Positions 45,314-53,655 of a stretch of DNA of 61,007 nt are shown here, piece by piece. The position numbers and the translations under genes are program-made. The notes below the pieces were generated by a model, which ran no database searches, had not been told where the DNA came from, and saw only the letters and a program-made list of their open reading frames with translations. The DNA is from Novosphingobium nitrogenifigens DSM 19370 (lineage in GTDB: Bacteria; Pseudomonadota; Alphaproteobacteria; Sphingomonadales; Sphingomonadaceae). How positions within the stretch are numbered: position 1 is the first letter of the stretch; every line of letters begins with the position of its first letter. Where the stretch lies: NCBI RefSeq assembly GCF_000192575.1, contig NZ_GL876925.1, positions 13,662-74,668 on the forward strand, in the 5' to 3' direction.

Positions 45314-45541
45314 ATGCCCTACAAAATCGTTGCCGGTCAGTGCACCAATTGTTCGGCCTGTGAAGCGGAATGCCCGAACGAGGCGATCTCGGAACAGGGC
45401 ACGACCTTTGTCATCGACCCGGCCAAGTGTACCGAATGCATCGGCCATTACGACACCCCGCAATGCGTGGCGATCTGTCCGGTCGATCACACCTGTGTGA
45501 TCGATACGGCCTTGCCCCGATATCAGGGGGCACCGGCATGA
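45314..45541 (+). CDS. fdxN: nif-associated 2[4Fe-4S] ferredoxin (second copy)
   Basis: The 75-residue protein is a close paralogue of the ferredoxin at 41281, with [12 protein letters not shown] and [18 protein letters not shown], plus an 11-residue C-terminal extension. It sits right after nifB, the common FdxN place, and is thus the likely electron donor for NifB. It overlaps the next gene by 4 bp. Confidence 0.93.
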   Translation: MPYKIVAGQCTNCSACEAECPNEAISEQGTTFVIDPAKCTECIGHYDTPQCVAICPVDHTCVIDTALPRYQGAPA

Positions 45542-46068
45542 CTGCTCCTGCACAGGATCGGCATATCGACCGGGGGATCGGCCTGATGGACGATCCCCTG
45601 CTGGGCGGGGGGCTGCCGATCGAGGCGCAAGTCCATCTCGACCGGGCGGCCTTGTGCTATCGCCATTCCGACGTTGCCGAGACGCATCTGCTCGACGCGG
45701 CGCGGATCGCGCCGGGCCATGCCTCGGTCCTGATCGCGTTCTATCGCTTCTATTTCTACAAGGGGCGGTTGATCGAGGCGCTGGACATCGCGCGCGAATG
45801 CCTGGCCAAGGCGATGGCGCAGAACGTGCTGGGCGAGGACTGGCACGCGGTCGAGCCCGATGATGCGGACTTTTCCGACTGGGGCGCGCTGCACCCGCGT
45901 TTCTTCCTCTTTTCGCTCAAGGCCTATGCCTATCTCAACATGCGCCTCGGGCGTTATGCGGAAGGACGGCGGGCGGCCGAAAAACTCCTGTTCCTCGACC
46001 GGGCGGACCGCATCGGCGCGCGCGTTCTGGTCGATGTGCTCGATCGGATGGAGGCGGGGGATGAGTAA
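45538..46068 (+). CDS. Helical-repeat (TPR-like) protein of the nif operon
   Basis: The 176-residue protein has TPR-like helices: [52 protein letters not shown] and [26 protein letters not shown]. Similar proteins appear between fdxN and nifZ in other diazotrophs, but I know no function. It overlaps both fdxN (ATGA) and nifZ (8 bp), showing tight coupling. A scaffold for metallocluster assembly is a guess. Confidence 0.75.
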   Translation: MTAPAQDRHIDRGIGLMDDPLLGGGLPIEAQVHLDRAALCYRHSDVAETHLLDAARIAPGHASVLIAFYRFYFYKGRLIEALDIARECLAKAMAQNVLGEDWHAVEPDDADFSDWGALHPRFFLFSLKAYAYLNMRLGRYAEGRRAAEKLLFLDRADRIGARVLVDVLDRMEAGDE

Positions 46069-46402
46069 TATCGTCCGTGACAGCGATGTCGTCGAACTCA
46101 ATGGCCCACCGGCCTTTCGCTATGGCGAGAAAGTGCGTTCGCTGCGCACGGTGCGCAACGACGGGACTTATCCCGGCAAGGAGATCGGCGATCTCCTGGT
46201 GAAAAAGGGCGAGGAGGGCGTCGTTACCTCGATCGGCACTTTTCTCCAGCAATTCTATATCTATGGCGTCGATTTTCCCGAGACCGGTCACCGGGTGGGC
46301 ATGAAGCGGCGCGAATTGGCGCCGATGGCCGATGATGACGGGCGGGATGATGACCTGCCCAGCGCCTTTCCGGCCGCGATCCTGTCGGGGGCGGGCGCAT
46401 GA
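46061..46402 (+). CDS. nifZ: Nitrogen fixation protein NifZ
   Basis: The 113-residue NifZ has the core FRYGEKVRSLRTVRNDGTYPGKEIGDLLVKKGEEGVVTSIGTFLQQFYIYGVDF. In Azotobacter NifZ helps to form the second P-cluster of the MoFe protein. It overlaps its neighbours on both sides and is followed by a second NifZ-type gene. Confidence 0.92.
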   Translation: MSNIVRDSDVVELNGPPAFRYGEKVRSLRTVRNDGTYPGKEIGDLLVKKGEEGVVTSIGTFLQQFYIYGVDFPETGHRVGMKRRELAPMADDDGRDDDLPSAFPAAILSGAGA

Positions 46403-46650
46403 TCGCGGGATTGAGCCCCATGCGCGAGCCGCGTTTCCAGTGGGGGCAGAAAGTGCGCGCCTGCGTCGATCTGGTCAACGACGGCAGCCATCCCGGCCAT
46501 GACGATGACGCCTTGCTGGTCGCGGCGGGGACGGCGGGCGAAGTGGTCAATTCGGGCGTCCACACCGACAGCAACACTCCGGTCTACCTTGTCGAATTCG
46601 GCCCGCTGCTGCTGGTCGGATGCGTCGAGGACGAACTGGAAGCGGTTTAG
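46399..46650 (+). CDS. Second, short NifZ-domain protein
   Basis: The 83-residue protein repeats the NifZ layout: FQWGQKVRACVDLVNDGSHPGHDDDALLVAAGTAGEVVNSGV, then VYLVEFGPLLLVGCVEDEL. It starts inside the end of nifZ (ATGA) and is probably a tandem duplicate that has diverged. Function presumably allied to P-cluster maturation. Confidence 0.8.
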   Translation: MIAGLSPMREPRFQWGQKVRACVDLVNDGSHPGHDDDALLVAAGTAGEVVNSGVHTDSNTPVYLVEFGPLLLVGCVEDELEAV

Positions 46651-46664
46651 GGAGCCCGAGCCCC

Positions 46665-47039
46665 ATGTCGATCGCGTTCACCCTGCCGCCCGGATCTCCG
46701 TTCGCCGGATCGGGTACGAGCCGCCATCCCAACGAGATGGACCTCGTGCGCGTCACGCGCGCGCTCTCTGCGCGCGAACGCTATCTCTATGTCCGGCCCG
46801 ACGTCCTGCCGGTCGAAGGCGGCTATCTGGTGCGCAGCCCATGCTGTTCGCGCGGGCCCGATCCCGACGGGGGCACGATCGACATTGCCCGGCTGGAATG
46901 GCGCGAAAGCGTCCGGTGCTGGGTGCTCCACCGCAAGGTCCATGCCGAGGACCGCTGGCTGGAGGACAGTCTGTTTGCCCGCCTGCCCGATGCGCTGGCG
47001 CGGCTCAATACCGATCCCGAACGGCAATTCTGGCAATAG
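46665..47039 (+). CDS. Unknown nif-operon protein, 124 residues
   Basis: The 124-residue soluble protein is not firmly recognised. Visible features are PVEGGYLVRSPCCSRG with a Cys pair, a beta-rich stretch TIDIARLEWRESVRCWVLHR and a C-terminal helix. The pattern of an A-R-(I/L) strand followed by a W...LH strand faintly recalls DUF3024. The start ATG at 46665 lies 14 bp after the NifZ-like gene. Its place in an unbroken run of nif genes implies a supporting role in nitrogen fixation. Confidence 0.65.
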   Translation: MSIAFTLPPGSPFAGSGTSRHPNEMDLVRVTRALSARERYLYVRPDVLPVEGGYLVRSPCCSRGPDPDGGTIDIARLEWRESVRCWVLHRKVHAEDRWLEDSLFARLPDALARLNTDPERQFWQ

Positions 47040-47048
47040 GAGCACGCG

Positions 47049-47333
47049 ATGGCCCTGGTTCCTTTCGACATTGCACGGATCGACGCTCTCCTGGCGGCGG
47101 TGGACGCGGGCGTCGACATCACCGCGCTCGACAGCGCGCTTGCCCGGCTGGTGCCGCAAGTGGGGCGGCGGCATTGCGATGCCGACGACGTGCTGGAGGA
47201 ACCCTTTCGCAGCCATCCCGCGCTCGATCTCCATCTGCTCGATGCGTCGGCCCATTGCATCCGCGTGACCGACAGCCCGGAACAGGCGACCGCGCTGCTG
47301 ATCGCGCGCAAGGCGCGGGACGCCCGCGCATGA
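47049..47333 (+). CDS. Small nif-associated protein, probably DUF6129 family
   Basis: The 94-residue protein has the pattern of a small nif-linked family I know as DUF6129: helical N-terminus, a C-D-A-D-D-V segment (HCDADDVLEEPF), then LDLHLLDASAHCIRVTDSPEQATALLIARK. No function is established. It overlaps the DegT-like gene by 4 bp. Confidence 0.65.
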   Translation: MALVPFDIARIDALLAAVDAGVDITALDSALARLVPQVGRRHCDADDVLEEPFRSHPALDLHLLDASAHCIRVTDSPEQATALLIARKARDARA

Positions 47334-48532
47334 GCGGCGCGGCAGCAGAGCGCCCGGGGGGCAACGTGGTCTCGATCGCGACGGGCGAGCCTTTGCAGAT
47401 CCCGCTGTGTGATCCCGACCTCACGGCCGAGGATCTGGCGGCGGTCGAGGCGGTGCTGCGCGGAACGCGGCTGGGCGAGGGGCCGCAGGCGACGGCATTG
47501 GAAAAGGCCTTTGCCGCGCGGCTGGGACGGGCGCACGGACTGGCTCTGGCCAGCGCGCCGCTCGCGCTGATGCTGGCCCTGCGCGCGCGCGGGATCGGGC
47601 CGGGCGACGAAGTGATCTGCCCGGGCCACGGATTTCGCGAAACCGCCCACGGCATTCTCGCGGCCGGAGCCGTGCCGGTCTTTGCCGACATCGACTATTG
47701 GTCGGGAACGCTTTCCCCGGCGAAGGCTGCGGGACGGATCGGTCCGGCAACGCGCGCGATCCTGGCGGCCAATACCGCCGGTCATCCCGCCGACTGGCCC
47801 GCCTTGCGCGCGCTGGCCGACGCTCACGGGTTGTTCCTGATCGAGGACAGCTGCGAGGCGATCGGATCGCGGCACAAGGCGGGCGAAGTCGGAACGTTCG
47901 GCGACGTGGCCCTGTTCGATTTTGCCCAGCCCGGCGTCATCTGTTGCGGCGAAGGGGCGGTGCTCGTCACCGACGATGCTGACCTTGCCATGGCGGTACG
48001 GCGTCTGGCGCGGCGGACTCTGGCGGAACGCGGATCGGTGTCGGCGACGATGGCGCCCCCGCTGGCGGTCGGCATGGGCGAGATGGTTGCCGCCCTTGCC
48101 CTGTCGCAACTCGCTCGGCTCGACGTGCTGCTCGAACGGCGGCGCGGGGTCCAGGCGATGTACGACGGCTTCATGCAGAGTTTCGAGGGGATCAAGCCCC
48201 CCTATGTCGCCCCCGATGTCGAAGAGGTCCACTGGTTCCTCTATGTCGTTCATCTGGGCACGCGTTTCACCCGTTCCGCGCGCGACGCCGTGCTCGAGGA
48301 CATGAAGACCGAGGCGGTCGAGGCCTGCGCCTATTCGAGCCCCCTCCACCTTCAGCGCGCCTATCGCGACCTCGGCTGGCGCAAGGGCGATCTCTTCGTC
48401 ACCGAAAAAGTCGCCGATCGCGCGATCGCCCTGCCTTTCCACGCCCATCTCACACCCGATCAGGTGGCCTTCATGGTCGCCCGGATGAAGGACGCCTCGA
48501 TCAACAGCGGGGCGGGGGCGGCCATCTACTGA
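47330..48532 (+). CDS. DegT/DnrJ/EryC1/StrS-fold protein lacking the PLP lysine
   Basis: The 400-residue protein aligns with the DegT sugar-aminotransferase family along its length: GTRLGEGPQATALEKAFAARLG, PGHGFRETAHGILAAGAVPVFADID and LIEDSCEAIGSRH with Asp173. In the cofactor loop, family members read F-S-F-(2-3 residues)-K-x-(I/L)-T-T-G-E-G-G; here it is FDFAQPGVICCGEGA, with Gly202 in place of the lysine. A Schiff base with PLP at this site is therefore not possible. It may be a different enzyme, a binder or a scaffold. The start overlaps the preceding stop (ATGA). Confidence 0.82.
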   Translation: MSGAAAERPGGNVVSIATGEPLQIPLCDPDLTAEDLAAVEAVLRGTRLGEGPQATALEKAFAARLGRAHGLALASAPLALMLALRARGIGPGDEVICPGHGFRETAHGILAAGAVPVFADIDYWSGTLSPAKAAGRIGPATRAILAANTAGHPADWPALRALADAHGLFLIEDSCEAIGSRHKAGEVGTFGDVALFDFAQPGVICCGEGAVLVTDDADLAMAVRRLARRTLAERGSVSATMAPPLAVGMGEMVAALALSQLARLDVLLERRRGVQAMYDGFMQSFEGIKPPYVAPDVEEVHWFLYVVHLGTRFTRSARDAVLEDMKTEAVEACAYSSPLHLQRAYRDLGWRKGDLFVTEKVADRAIALPFHAHLTPDQVAFMVARMKDASINSGAGAAIY

Positions 48533-48541
48533 ATTGGAGAC

Positions 48542-48847
48542 ATGCCCATGCCCATTTTGACGTTCAAACCTTCCGGCACCGCCATCACGGTTGCGGAAGG
48601 GGACAATATCCTCGCCGCCATGCTCGCCCACGGGGAAAAGGTGAACCACAAGTGCGACGGCAAGAGCACGTGCGGGGAATGCCACATCTTTTTGCTGGAA
48701 GGGCGCAAGGGCGTCTCGCGGCTGAGCCCGGACGAGAACGCGCGGCTCGACTGCATGGTCGGCGTGGGGTCCAAATCGCGCCTTGCGTGCCAGTGCACCG
48801 TGCTCGGAACCGAGGACATCACGGTCGAAGTGTTGAGTTTCGTCTGA
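48542..48847 (+). CDS. [2Fe-2S] ferredoxin of the nif operon
   Basis: The 101-residue plant/adrenodoxin-type ferredoxin has ligands in CDGKSTCGEC (three cysteines used) and a late RLACQC. The RBS is GGAG; ATG 48548 is an alternative start. It probably feeds electrons to a nif maturation step. The next gene (BolA) begins within its stop codon. Confidence 0.85.
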   Translation: MPMPILTFKPSGTAITVAEGDNILAAMLAHGEKVNHKCDGKSTCGECHIFLLEGRKGVSRLSPDENARLDCMVGVGSKSRLACQCTVLGTEDITVEVLSFV

Positions 48848-49107
48848 TGCCGATGGACGCTGCGGCCATTGCCGACCGGATCAGGGCCGCCTTGCCCGAC
48901 GCACAGGTCATGATGATCGACATGGCCGGCGACGGCGACCATTGGGCCGCGCGCGTGACCAGCGCCGCCTTTGCCGGAAAGAGCCGGATCGCGCAGCACA
49001 AGCTGGTCTATGCCGCGATCGGCCCGGACATGGGTGGGGCGCTTCACGCGCTCGCCCTGCAGACTTTCGTACCCGAAGGAAAGGAGACAAGCCGTGGCGA
49101 CGTCTGA
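48847..49107 (+). CDS. BolA-family protein
   Basis: The 86-residue protein has the BolA/IbaG fold: [52 protein letters not shown]. BolA proteins share [2Fe-2S] clusters with CGFS glutaredoxins. A CGFS glutaredoxin follows with a 14-bp overlap, so the two probably work as a heterocomplex for Fe-S delivery in nif maturation. Confidence 0.9.
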   Translation: MPMDAAAIADRIRAALPDAQVMMIDMAGDGDHWAARVTSAAFAGKSRIAQHKLVYAAIGPDMGGALHALALQTFVPEGKETSRGDV

Positions 49108-49429
49108 CCGTATCCGCACACTGGTGACCGAGAACGAGATCGTGGTATTCATGAAGGGCGATCCGAAAGCGCCGCAATGCGGCTTTTCGGCAGGCGTGGT
49201 GAAAGTGCTCGACGCGCTCGGCCGCCCTTACGTCGGGGTCGACGTGCTGAACGATCCGTTCCTGCGTGAAGGGATCAAGGAATTTTCGGATTGGCCCACT
49301 TTGCCGCAGGTCTATGTCCGCGGCGAATTTGTCGGAGGATGCGATATCGTGCGCGAAATGTACGCCAGCGGGGAATTGCAGGCTCTCTTTGCCGACACCG
49401 CCCAACTCGCCGGAGGGCCGCAGGCATGA
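49094..49429 (+). CDS. Monothiol CGFS glutaredoxin (Grx4/Grx5 type)
   Basis: The 111-residue protein has the CGFS active site in [12 protein letters not shown] and the glutathione-binding segments [23 protein letters not shown]. Such glutaredoxins carry and hand on [2Fe-2S] clusters. The start is GTG 49094, supported by the AAGGAG upstream. It overlaps the BolA gene and the following TOBE gene. Confidence 0.92.
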   Translation: MATSDRIRTLVTENEIVVFMKGDPKAPQCGFSAGVVKVLDALGRPYVGVDVLNDPFLREGIKEFSDWPTLPQVYVRGEFVGGCDIVREMYASGELQALFADTAQLAGGPQA

Positions 49430-49893
49430 GCGTCGCGACATCCGGGGGAGCCCCCCGCGCCCGCCTGCGGACCAGCGCGCGCAACCAGCTTTACGGCATG
49501 GTGACCGCGATCGTCCACGGCCCCATCAACGCCGAAGTCGGCCTTTTGGTCAACGACCGCATCGTCATCGACGCGCTTGTCACCAATACCAGCGTCGAGG
49601 CGCTGGGCCTCCATCCGGGCGGTACGGCGGTGGCGCTCATCAAGTCGAGCTTCATCACGCTGCTCGACGACGTGCCGGGCCTGCGCCTGTCGGCCCGCAA
49701 TCTCATCGGCGGGACGATCGTCGCCATTATCGAGGGCCCGGTCGAAAGCGAAGTGGTGGTCGACATCGGCGAGGAAACCGAACTGGCGGCGGTCGTTACC
49801 ACCCAGTCGCTCAAGGACATGGGTCTTGCCATCGGCCGCACCACTCTGGCCGCGTTCAAAGCCTCGCACGTGATCCTCGCGACCGAGGCTTGA
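49426..49893 (+). CDS. Double-TOBE molybdate-binding protein (molbindin, ModG/Mop type)
   Basis: The 155-residue protein consists of two TOBE/Mop domains: [25 protein letters not shown]...[21 protein letters not shown], then [26 protein letters not shown]...[21 protein letters not shown]. Molbindins store or buffer molybdate in the cytoplasm. Its place at the end of the nifB operon suggests Mo supply for cofactor synthesis, and it may stand in for the TOBE domain missing from ModC. A strong terminator follows. Confidence 0.92.
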   Translation: MSVATSGGAPRARLRTSARNQLYGMVTAIVHGPINAEVGLLVNDRIVIDALVTNTSVEALGLHPGGTAVALIKSSFITLLDDVPGLRLSARNLIGGTIVAIIEGPVESEVVVDIGEETELAAVVTTQSLKDMGLAIGRTTLAAFKASHVILATEA

Positions 49894-49896
49894 TGG

Positions 49897-49926
49897 GCAG
49901 ATGGCCGCTTTCGGGCGGCCATCTGC
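49897..49926 (+). terminator. Terminator of the nifB operon
   Basis: GCAGATGGCCGC and GCGGCCATCTGC form a perfect 12-bp stem with a 6-nt loop, followed by GTGTTTCTC. It begins four bases after the stop codon of the TOBE gene. Confidence 0.85.
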
Positions 49927-49933
49927 GTGTTTC

Positions 49934-50140
49934 TCAATCCTTGGGCTTGACCGTGACCCAGACTTCGACGGGCGTCACCACTTTGCCCGGAGCGGGCTTG
50001 CCGATTTCGATCCGTTCGGCCGAGACCAGCTCGCCGGTTTCGAGATTGAAGCTGGTCCAGGGCTTGGGCATGCGGCCGAACGTCATTTTCTGAAGCGGAC
50101 GTCCGGTGACGGTGTTCATGATGGTTGCGATGATTGCCAT
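49934..50140 (-). CDS. Possible small protein of unknown function, 68 residues
   Basis: The frame starts MAIIATIMNTVTGRPLQKMTFG and ends WVTVKPKD, with codon use like its neighbours and a plausible beta-rich composition. I see no clear RBS; an upstream ATG at 50164 is an alternative. It is tail-to-tail with the TOBE gene and lies behind the receiver-domain gene on the same strand. Not recognised; it could be chance. Confidence 0.4.
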   Translation of the reverse strand: MAIIATIMNTVTGRPLQKMTFGRMPKPWTSFNLETGELVSAERIEIGKPAPGKVVTPVEVWVTVKPKD

Positions 50141-50198
50141 GGCGCGCGGGTAGCTGCGCGCCATGTGCCATGTCCACCCCGGGGGCTGTGGACAGCGG

Positions 50199-50633
50199 TC
50201 ATAACCCGCCCAGTTGAATGAGCGGCATCCCGCCCGCGCGGCCGAGGATGGTGTCGACTTTCTGGCGGACGGTTTCGAGGCGCAGGGGTTTGACGAGCGC
50301 GCCGTGGGCGCCGTGACGCAGAGCCTCGAGCGCGAGCGCTTCGTCTTCCTTGCCCGTCGCGATCAGGATGCGGGCGGCGGGCCAGCGGGCAGTGACATCG
50401 CCGACTGCCGCGATCCCTTCGGCAACGAGAATGCCGATCCCCAGAATGACGAGGTCGGGCTGAAGCCAGTCCTGCCCCTTGGCATAGGCGCCGGCGAGGT
50501 CGGACAGCTCGTGCGTCTCGATTTCGTCGTGCAGCATGAACTGCAACGCGGCGCGGGTGATTTCGTCGTCGTCGACCACGAAGACGCGGCGCTGGTCGAC
50601 GGCTTTGCTGGTTTCAACTCCGATCTGCATCAT
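50199..50633 (-). CDS. Stand-alone receiver-like protein lacking the phospho-aspartate
   Basis: The 144-residue protein is a single CheY-like receiver domain. The acidic pair (Asp21, Asp22), Thr93 in ILIATGKED and Lys115 in ALVKPL are kept. The phospho-acceptor place reads LVILGIGIL, with Gly65 instead of Asp, so it cannot be phosphorylated there. It has no output domain. It lies between the nifB operon and nifH, divergent from nifH, and shares the nifH control region. A role as a pseudo-receiver that binds another regulator is possible. Confidence 0.8.
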   Translation of the reverse strand: MMQIGVETSKAVDQRRVFVVDDDEITRAALQFMLHDEIETHELSDLAGAYAKGQDWLQPDLVILGIGILVAEGIAAVGDVTARWPAARILIATGKEDEALALEALRHGAHGALVKPLRLETVRQKVDTILGRAGGMPLIQLGGL

Positions 50634-50760
50634 GGTTCTCCGTTCGGGGACGGATGGGGTCATGCACGATCCGTTCCATCCGCACCCGGACGGGGCAGAG
50701 GGCGCACAAGTGTCGGCCCAAATGTCGGTATTGTCGGCTTTCCCCGTCGGAAAGGGGCCA

Positions 50761-50776
50761 TGTGACCTTTGCGACA
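50761..50776 (+). promoter_or_regulatory. NifA upstream activator site 1 of nifH
   Basis: TGTGACCTTTGCGACA matches TGT-N10-ACA and lies about 145 bp before the -24 box. Confidence 0.8.
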
Positions 50777-50819
50777 TGGCGGCAGGGGTGCGTGGGTTTT
50801 GCGACAGGTGGGGCGGCTT

Positions 50820-50835
50820 TGTTGGGTTTGTCACA
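50820..50835 (+). promoter_or_regulatory. NifA upstream activator site 2 of nifH
   Basis: TGTTGGGTTTGTCACA matches TGT-N10-ACA and lies about 85 bp before the -24 box, 59 bp from site 1. Confidence 0.82.
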
Positions 50836-50906
50836 CGCGGGTGCCGGGCCCGGAAATCTCCATCAAAAACCTGTAAAACAACGATTAAAATGTGTTCCGA
50901 GGGATT

Positions 50907-50921
50907 TGGCACGCCCTTTGC
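50907..50921 (+). promoter_or_regulatory. Sigma-54 promoter of nifHDK
   Basis: TGGCACGCCCTTTGC is a consensus TGGCAC-N5-TTGC element and the best of the four in this window. It lies about 160 bp before nifH. Confidence 0.93.
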
Positions 50922-51009
50922 GAAACAGCCGGTGCAGCGGTGAGGCGGCCTTTCGGGGCGGTCTGCCGTCTGACCCGCCGCCAACGATACGGACGCGACG
51001 GGGGAGTAA

Positions 51010-51960
<951 letters not shown>

Positions 51961-51973
51961 TCCGCCCCACCGC

Positions 51974-52020
51974 CCGGGCCGGATCGGAAAGGATGCGCCA
52001 CGTCCTCCGGTCCGGCCCGG
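51974..52020 (+). other. nifH-nifD intercistronic hairpin 1
   Basis: CCGGGCCGGA (51974-51983) pairs with TCCGGCCCGG (52011-52020), a perfect 10-bp stem. Such a structure after nifH is often linked to higher nifH than nifDK mRNA, by 3'-end protection or partial termination. Confidence 0.7.
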
Positions 52021-52035
52021 TTTCCCGGTCCCGAC

Positions 52036-52060
52036 GCGTTCCCCGTCCTATGGGGGACGC
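52036..52060 (+). other. nifH-nifD intercistronic hairpin 2
   Basis: GCGTTCCCC pairs with GGGGGACGC (one T-G pair; one extra G in the loop side) about 35 bp before nifD. No T-run follows. Confidence 0.55.
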
Positions 52061-52093
52061 GGGCGGTGGACCCATCAGGAGGAACCCAGAAAG

Positions 52094-53593
52094 ATGAGCG
52101 TCTCGACCCCCACCACCATTCAGGAAGTCAAGGACCGCAACCGGGCGTTGATCCAGGAAGTCCTGACGGTCTACCCCGAAAAGACCGCCAAGCGCCGTGC
52201 CAAGCACCTCAACGTGCATGAGGAAGGCAAGAGCGACTGCGGCGTCAAGTCCAACATCAAGTCCATTCCCGGCGTCATGACGATCCGCGGCTGTGCCTAT
52301 GCCGGGTCGAAGGGCGTGGTGTGGGGCCCGATCAAGGACATGATCCACATCAGCCACGGCCCGGTCGGCTGTGGGCAATACAGCTGGGCCGCGCGCCGCA
52401 ACTATTACGTGGGTACGACCGGCATCGACACGTTCGGCACCATGCAGTTCACGTCCGATTTCCAGGAAAAGGACATCGTGTTCGGCGGCGACAAGAAGCT
52501 CGCCAAGCTGATCGACGAGATCGAAGTGCTGTTCCCGCTCAACAAGGGCATCTCGGTGCAGTCGGAATGCCCGATCGGCCTGATCGGTGACGACATCGAG
52601 GCGGTTTCGAAGAACAAGAGCAAGGAATACGGCGGCAAGACCATCGTGCCGGTGCGCTGCGAAGGGTTTCGCGGGGTGTCGCAGTCGCTTGGCCACCACA
52701 TCGCCAACGATGCCATCCGCGACTGGGTCTTCGACAAGAGCGAAGGCAAGGAACTCGCGTTCGAACCGGGGCCCTACGACGTTGCCATCATCGGCGACTA
52801 CAACATCGGCGGTGACGCCTGGTCGAGCCGCATCCTGCTCGAGGAAATGGGCCTGCGCGTCATTGCGCAATGGTCGGGCGACGGCACCATCGCCGAACTC
52901 GAAGCCACGCCCAAGGCCAAGCTCAACGTCCTCCACTGCTATCGCTCGATGAATTACATCAGCCGGCACATGGAAGAAAAGTACGGCATTCCGTGGGTGG
53001 AATACAATTTCTTCGGCCCCACCAAGATCGAGGAATCGCTGCGCAAGATCGCCAGCTATTTCGACGAGAAGATCCAGGCCGGGGCCGAAGCCGTCATCGC
53101 CAAGTACCGCGCGCTGACCGATGCGGTGATCGCCAAGTACAAGCCGCGCCTTCAGGGCAAGACGGTGATGCTCTATGTCGGCGGCCTGCGTCCGCGCCAT
53201 GTCATCGGCGCCTATGAGGACCTGGGCATGAATGTCGTCGGGACCGGCTATGAATTCGGGCACAACGACGACTATCAGCGCACCGCCCAGCATTACGTCA
53301 AGGACGGCACGCTGATCTACGACGACGTCACCGGCTATGAATTCGAGAAGTTCGTGGAAACGGTGAAACCCGATCTCGTCGGTTCGGGCATCAAGGAAAA
53401 GTACGTCTTCCAGAAAATGGGCGTGCCGTTCCGCCAGATGCACTCGTGGGACTATTCGGGTCCCTATCACGGCTATGACGGCTTCGCGATCTTTGCCCGC
53501 GACATGGACATGGCGATCAATTCGCCGGTCTGGAAGCTGCCCCACGCACCGTGGAAGGCCGACCCCGAATACGTCGCGATCGCCGCCGAATAA
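52094..53593 (+). CDS. nifD: Nitrogenase molybdenum-iron protein alpha chain NifD
   Basis: The 499-residue alpha subunit has P-cluster cysteines in [19 protein letters not shown] and [12 protein letters not shown]. FeMo-cofactor ligands are the Cys in [10 protein letters not shown] and the His in [12 protein letters not shown]. The FeMo-type surroundings mark it as Mo-nitrogenase, not Vnf or Anf. The RBS is AGGAGG, 10 bp before the ATG. It is followed after 62 bp by nifK. Confidence 0.98.
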   Translation: MSVSTPTTIQEVKDRNRALIQEVLTVYPEKTAKRRAKHLNVHEEGKSDCGVKSNIKSIPGVMTIRGCAYAGSKGVVWGPIKDMIHISHGPVGCGQYSWAARRNYYVGTTGIDTFGTMQFTSDFQEKDIVFGGDKKLAKLIDEIEVLFPLNKGISVQSECPIGLIGDDIEAVSKNKSKEYGGKTIVPVRCEGFRGVSQSLGHHIANDAIRDWVFDKSEGKELAFEPGPYDVAIIGDYNIGGDAWSSRILLEEMGLRVIAQWSGDGTIAELEATPKAKLNVLHCYRSMNYISRHMEEKYGIPWVEYNFFGPTKIEESLRKIASYFDEKIQAGAEAVIAKYRALTDAVIAKYKPRLQGKTVMLYVGGLRPRHVIGAYEDLGMNVVGTGYEFGHNDDYQRTAQHYVKDGTLIYDDVTGYEFEKFVETVKPDLVGSGIKEKYVFQKMGVPFRQMHSWDYSGPYHGYDGFAIFARDMDMAINSPVWKLPHAPWKADPEYVAIAAE

Positions 53594-53655
53594 GTTCGGG
53601 AAACCGGGGTGGCCACGGCGTCGCCCCCACCACCTACATTCGCAGGGAGGCAGCC

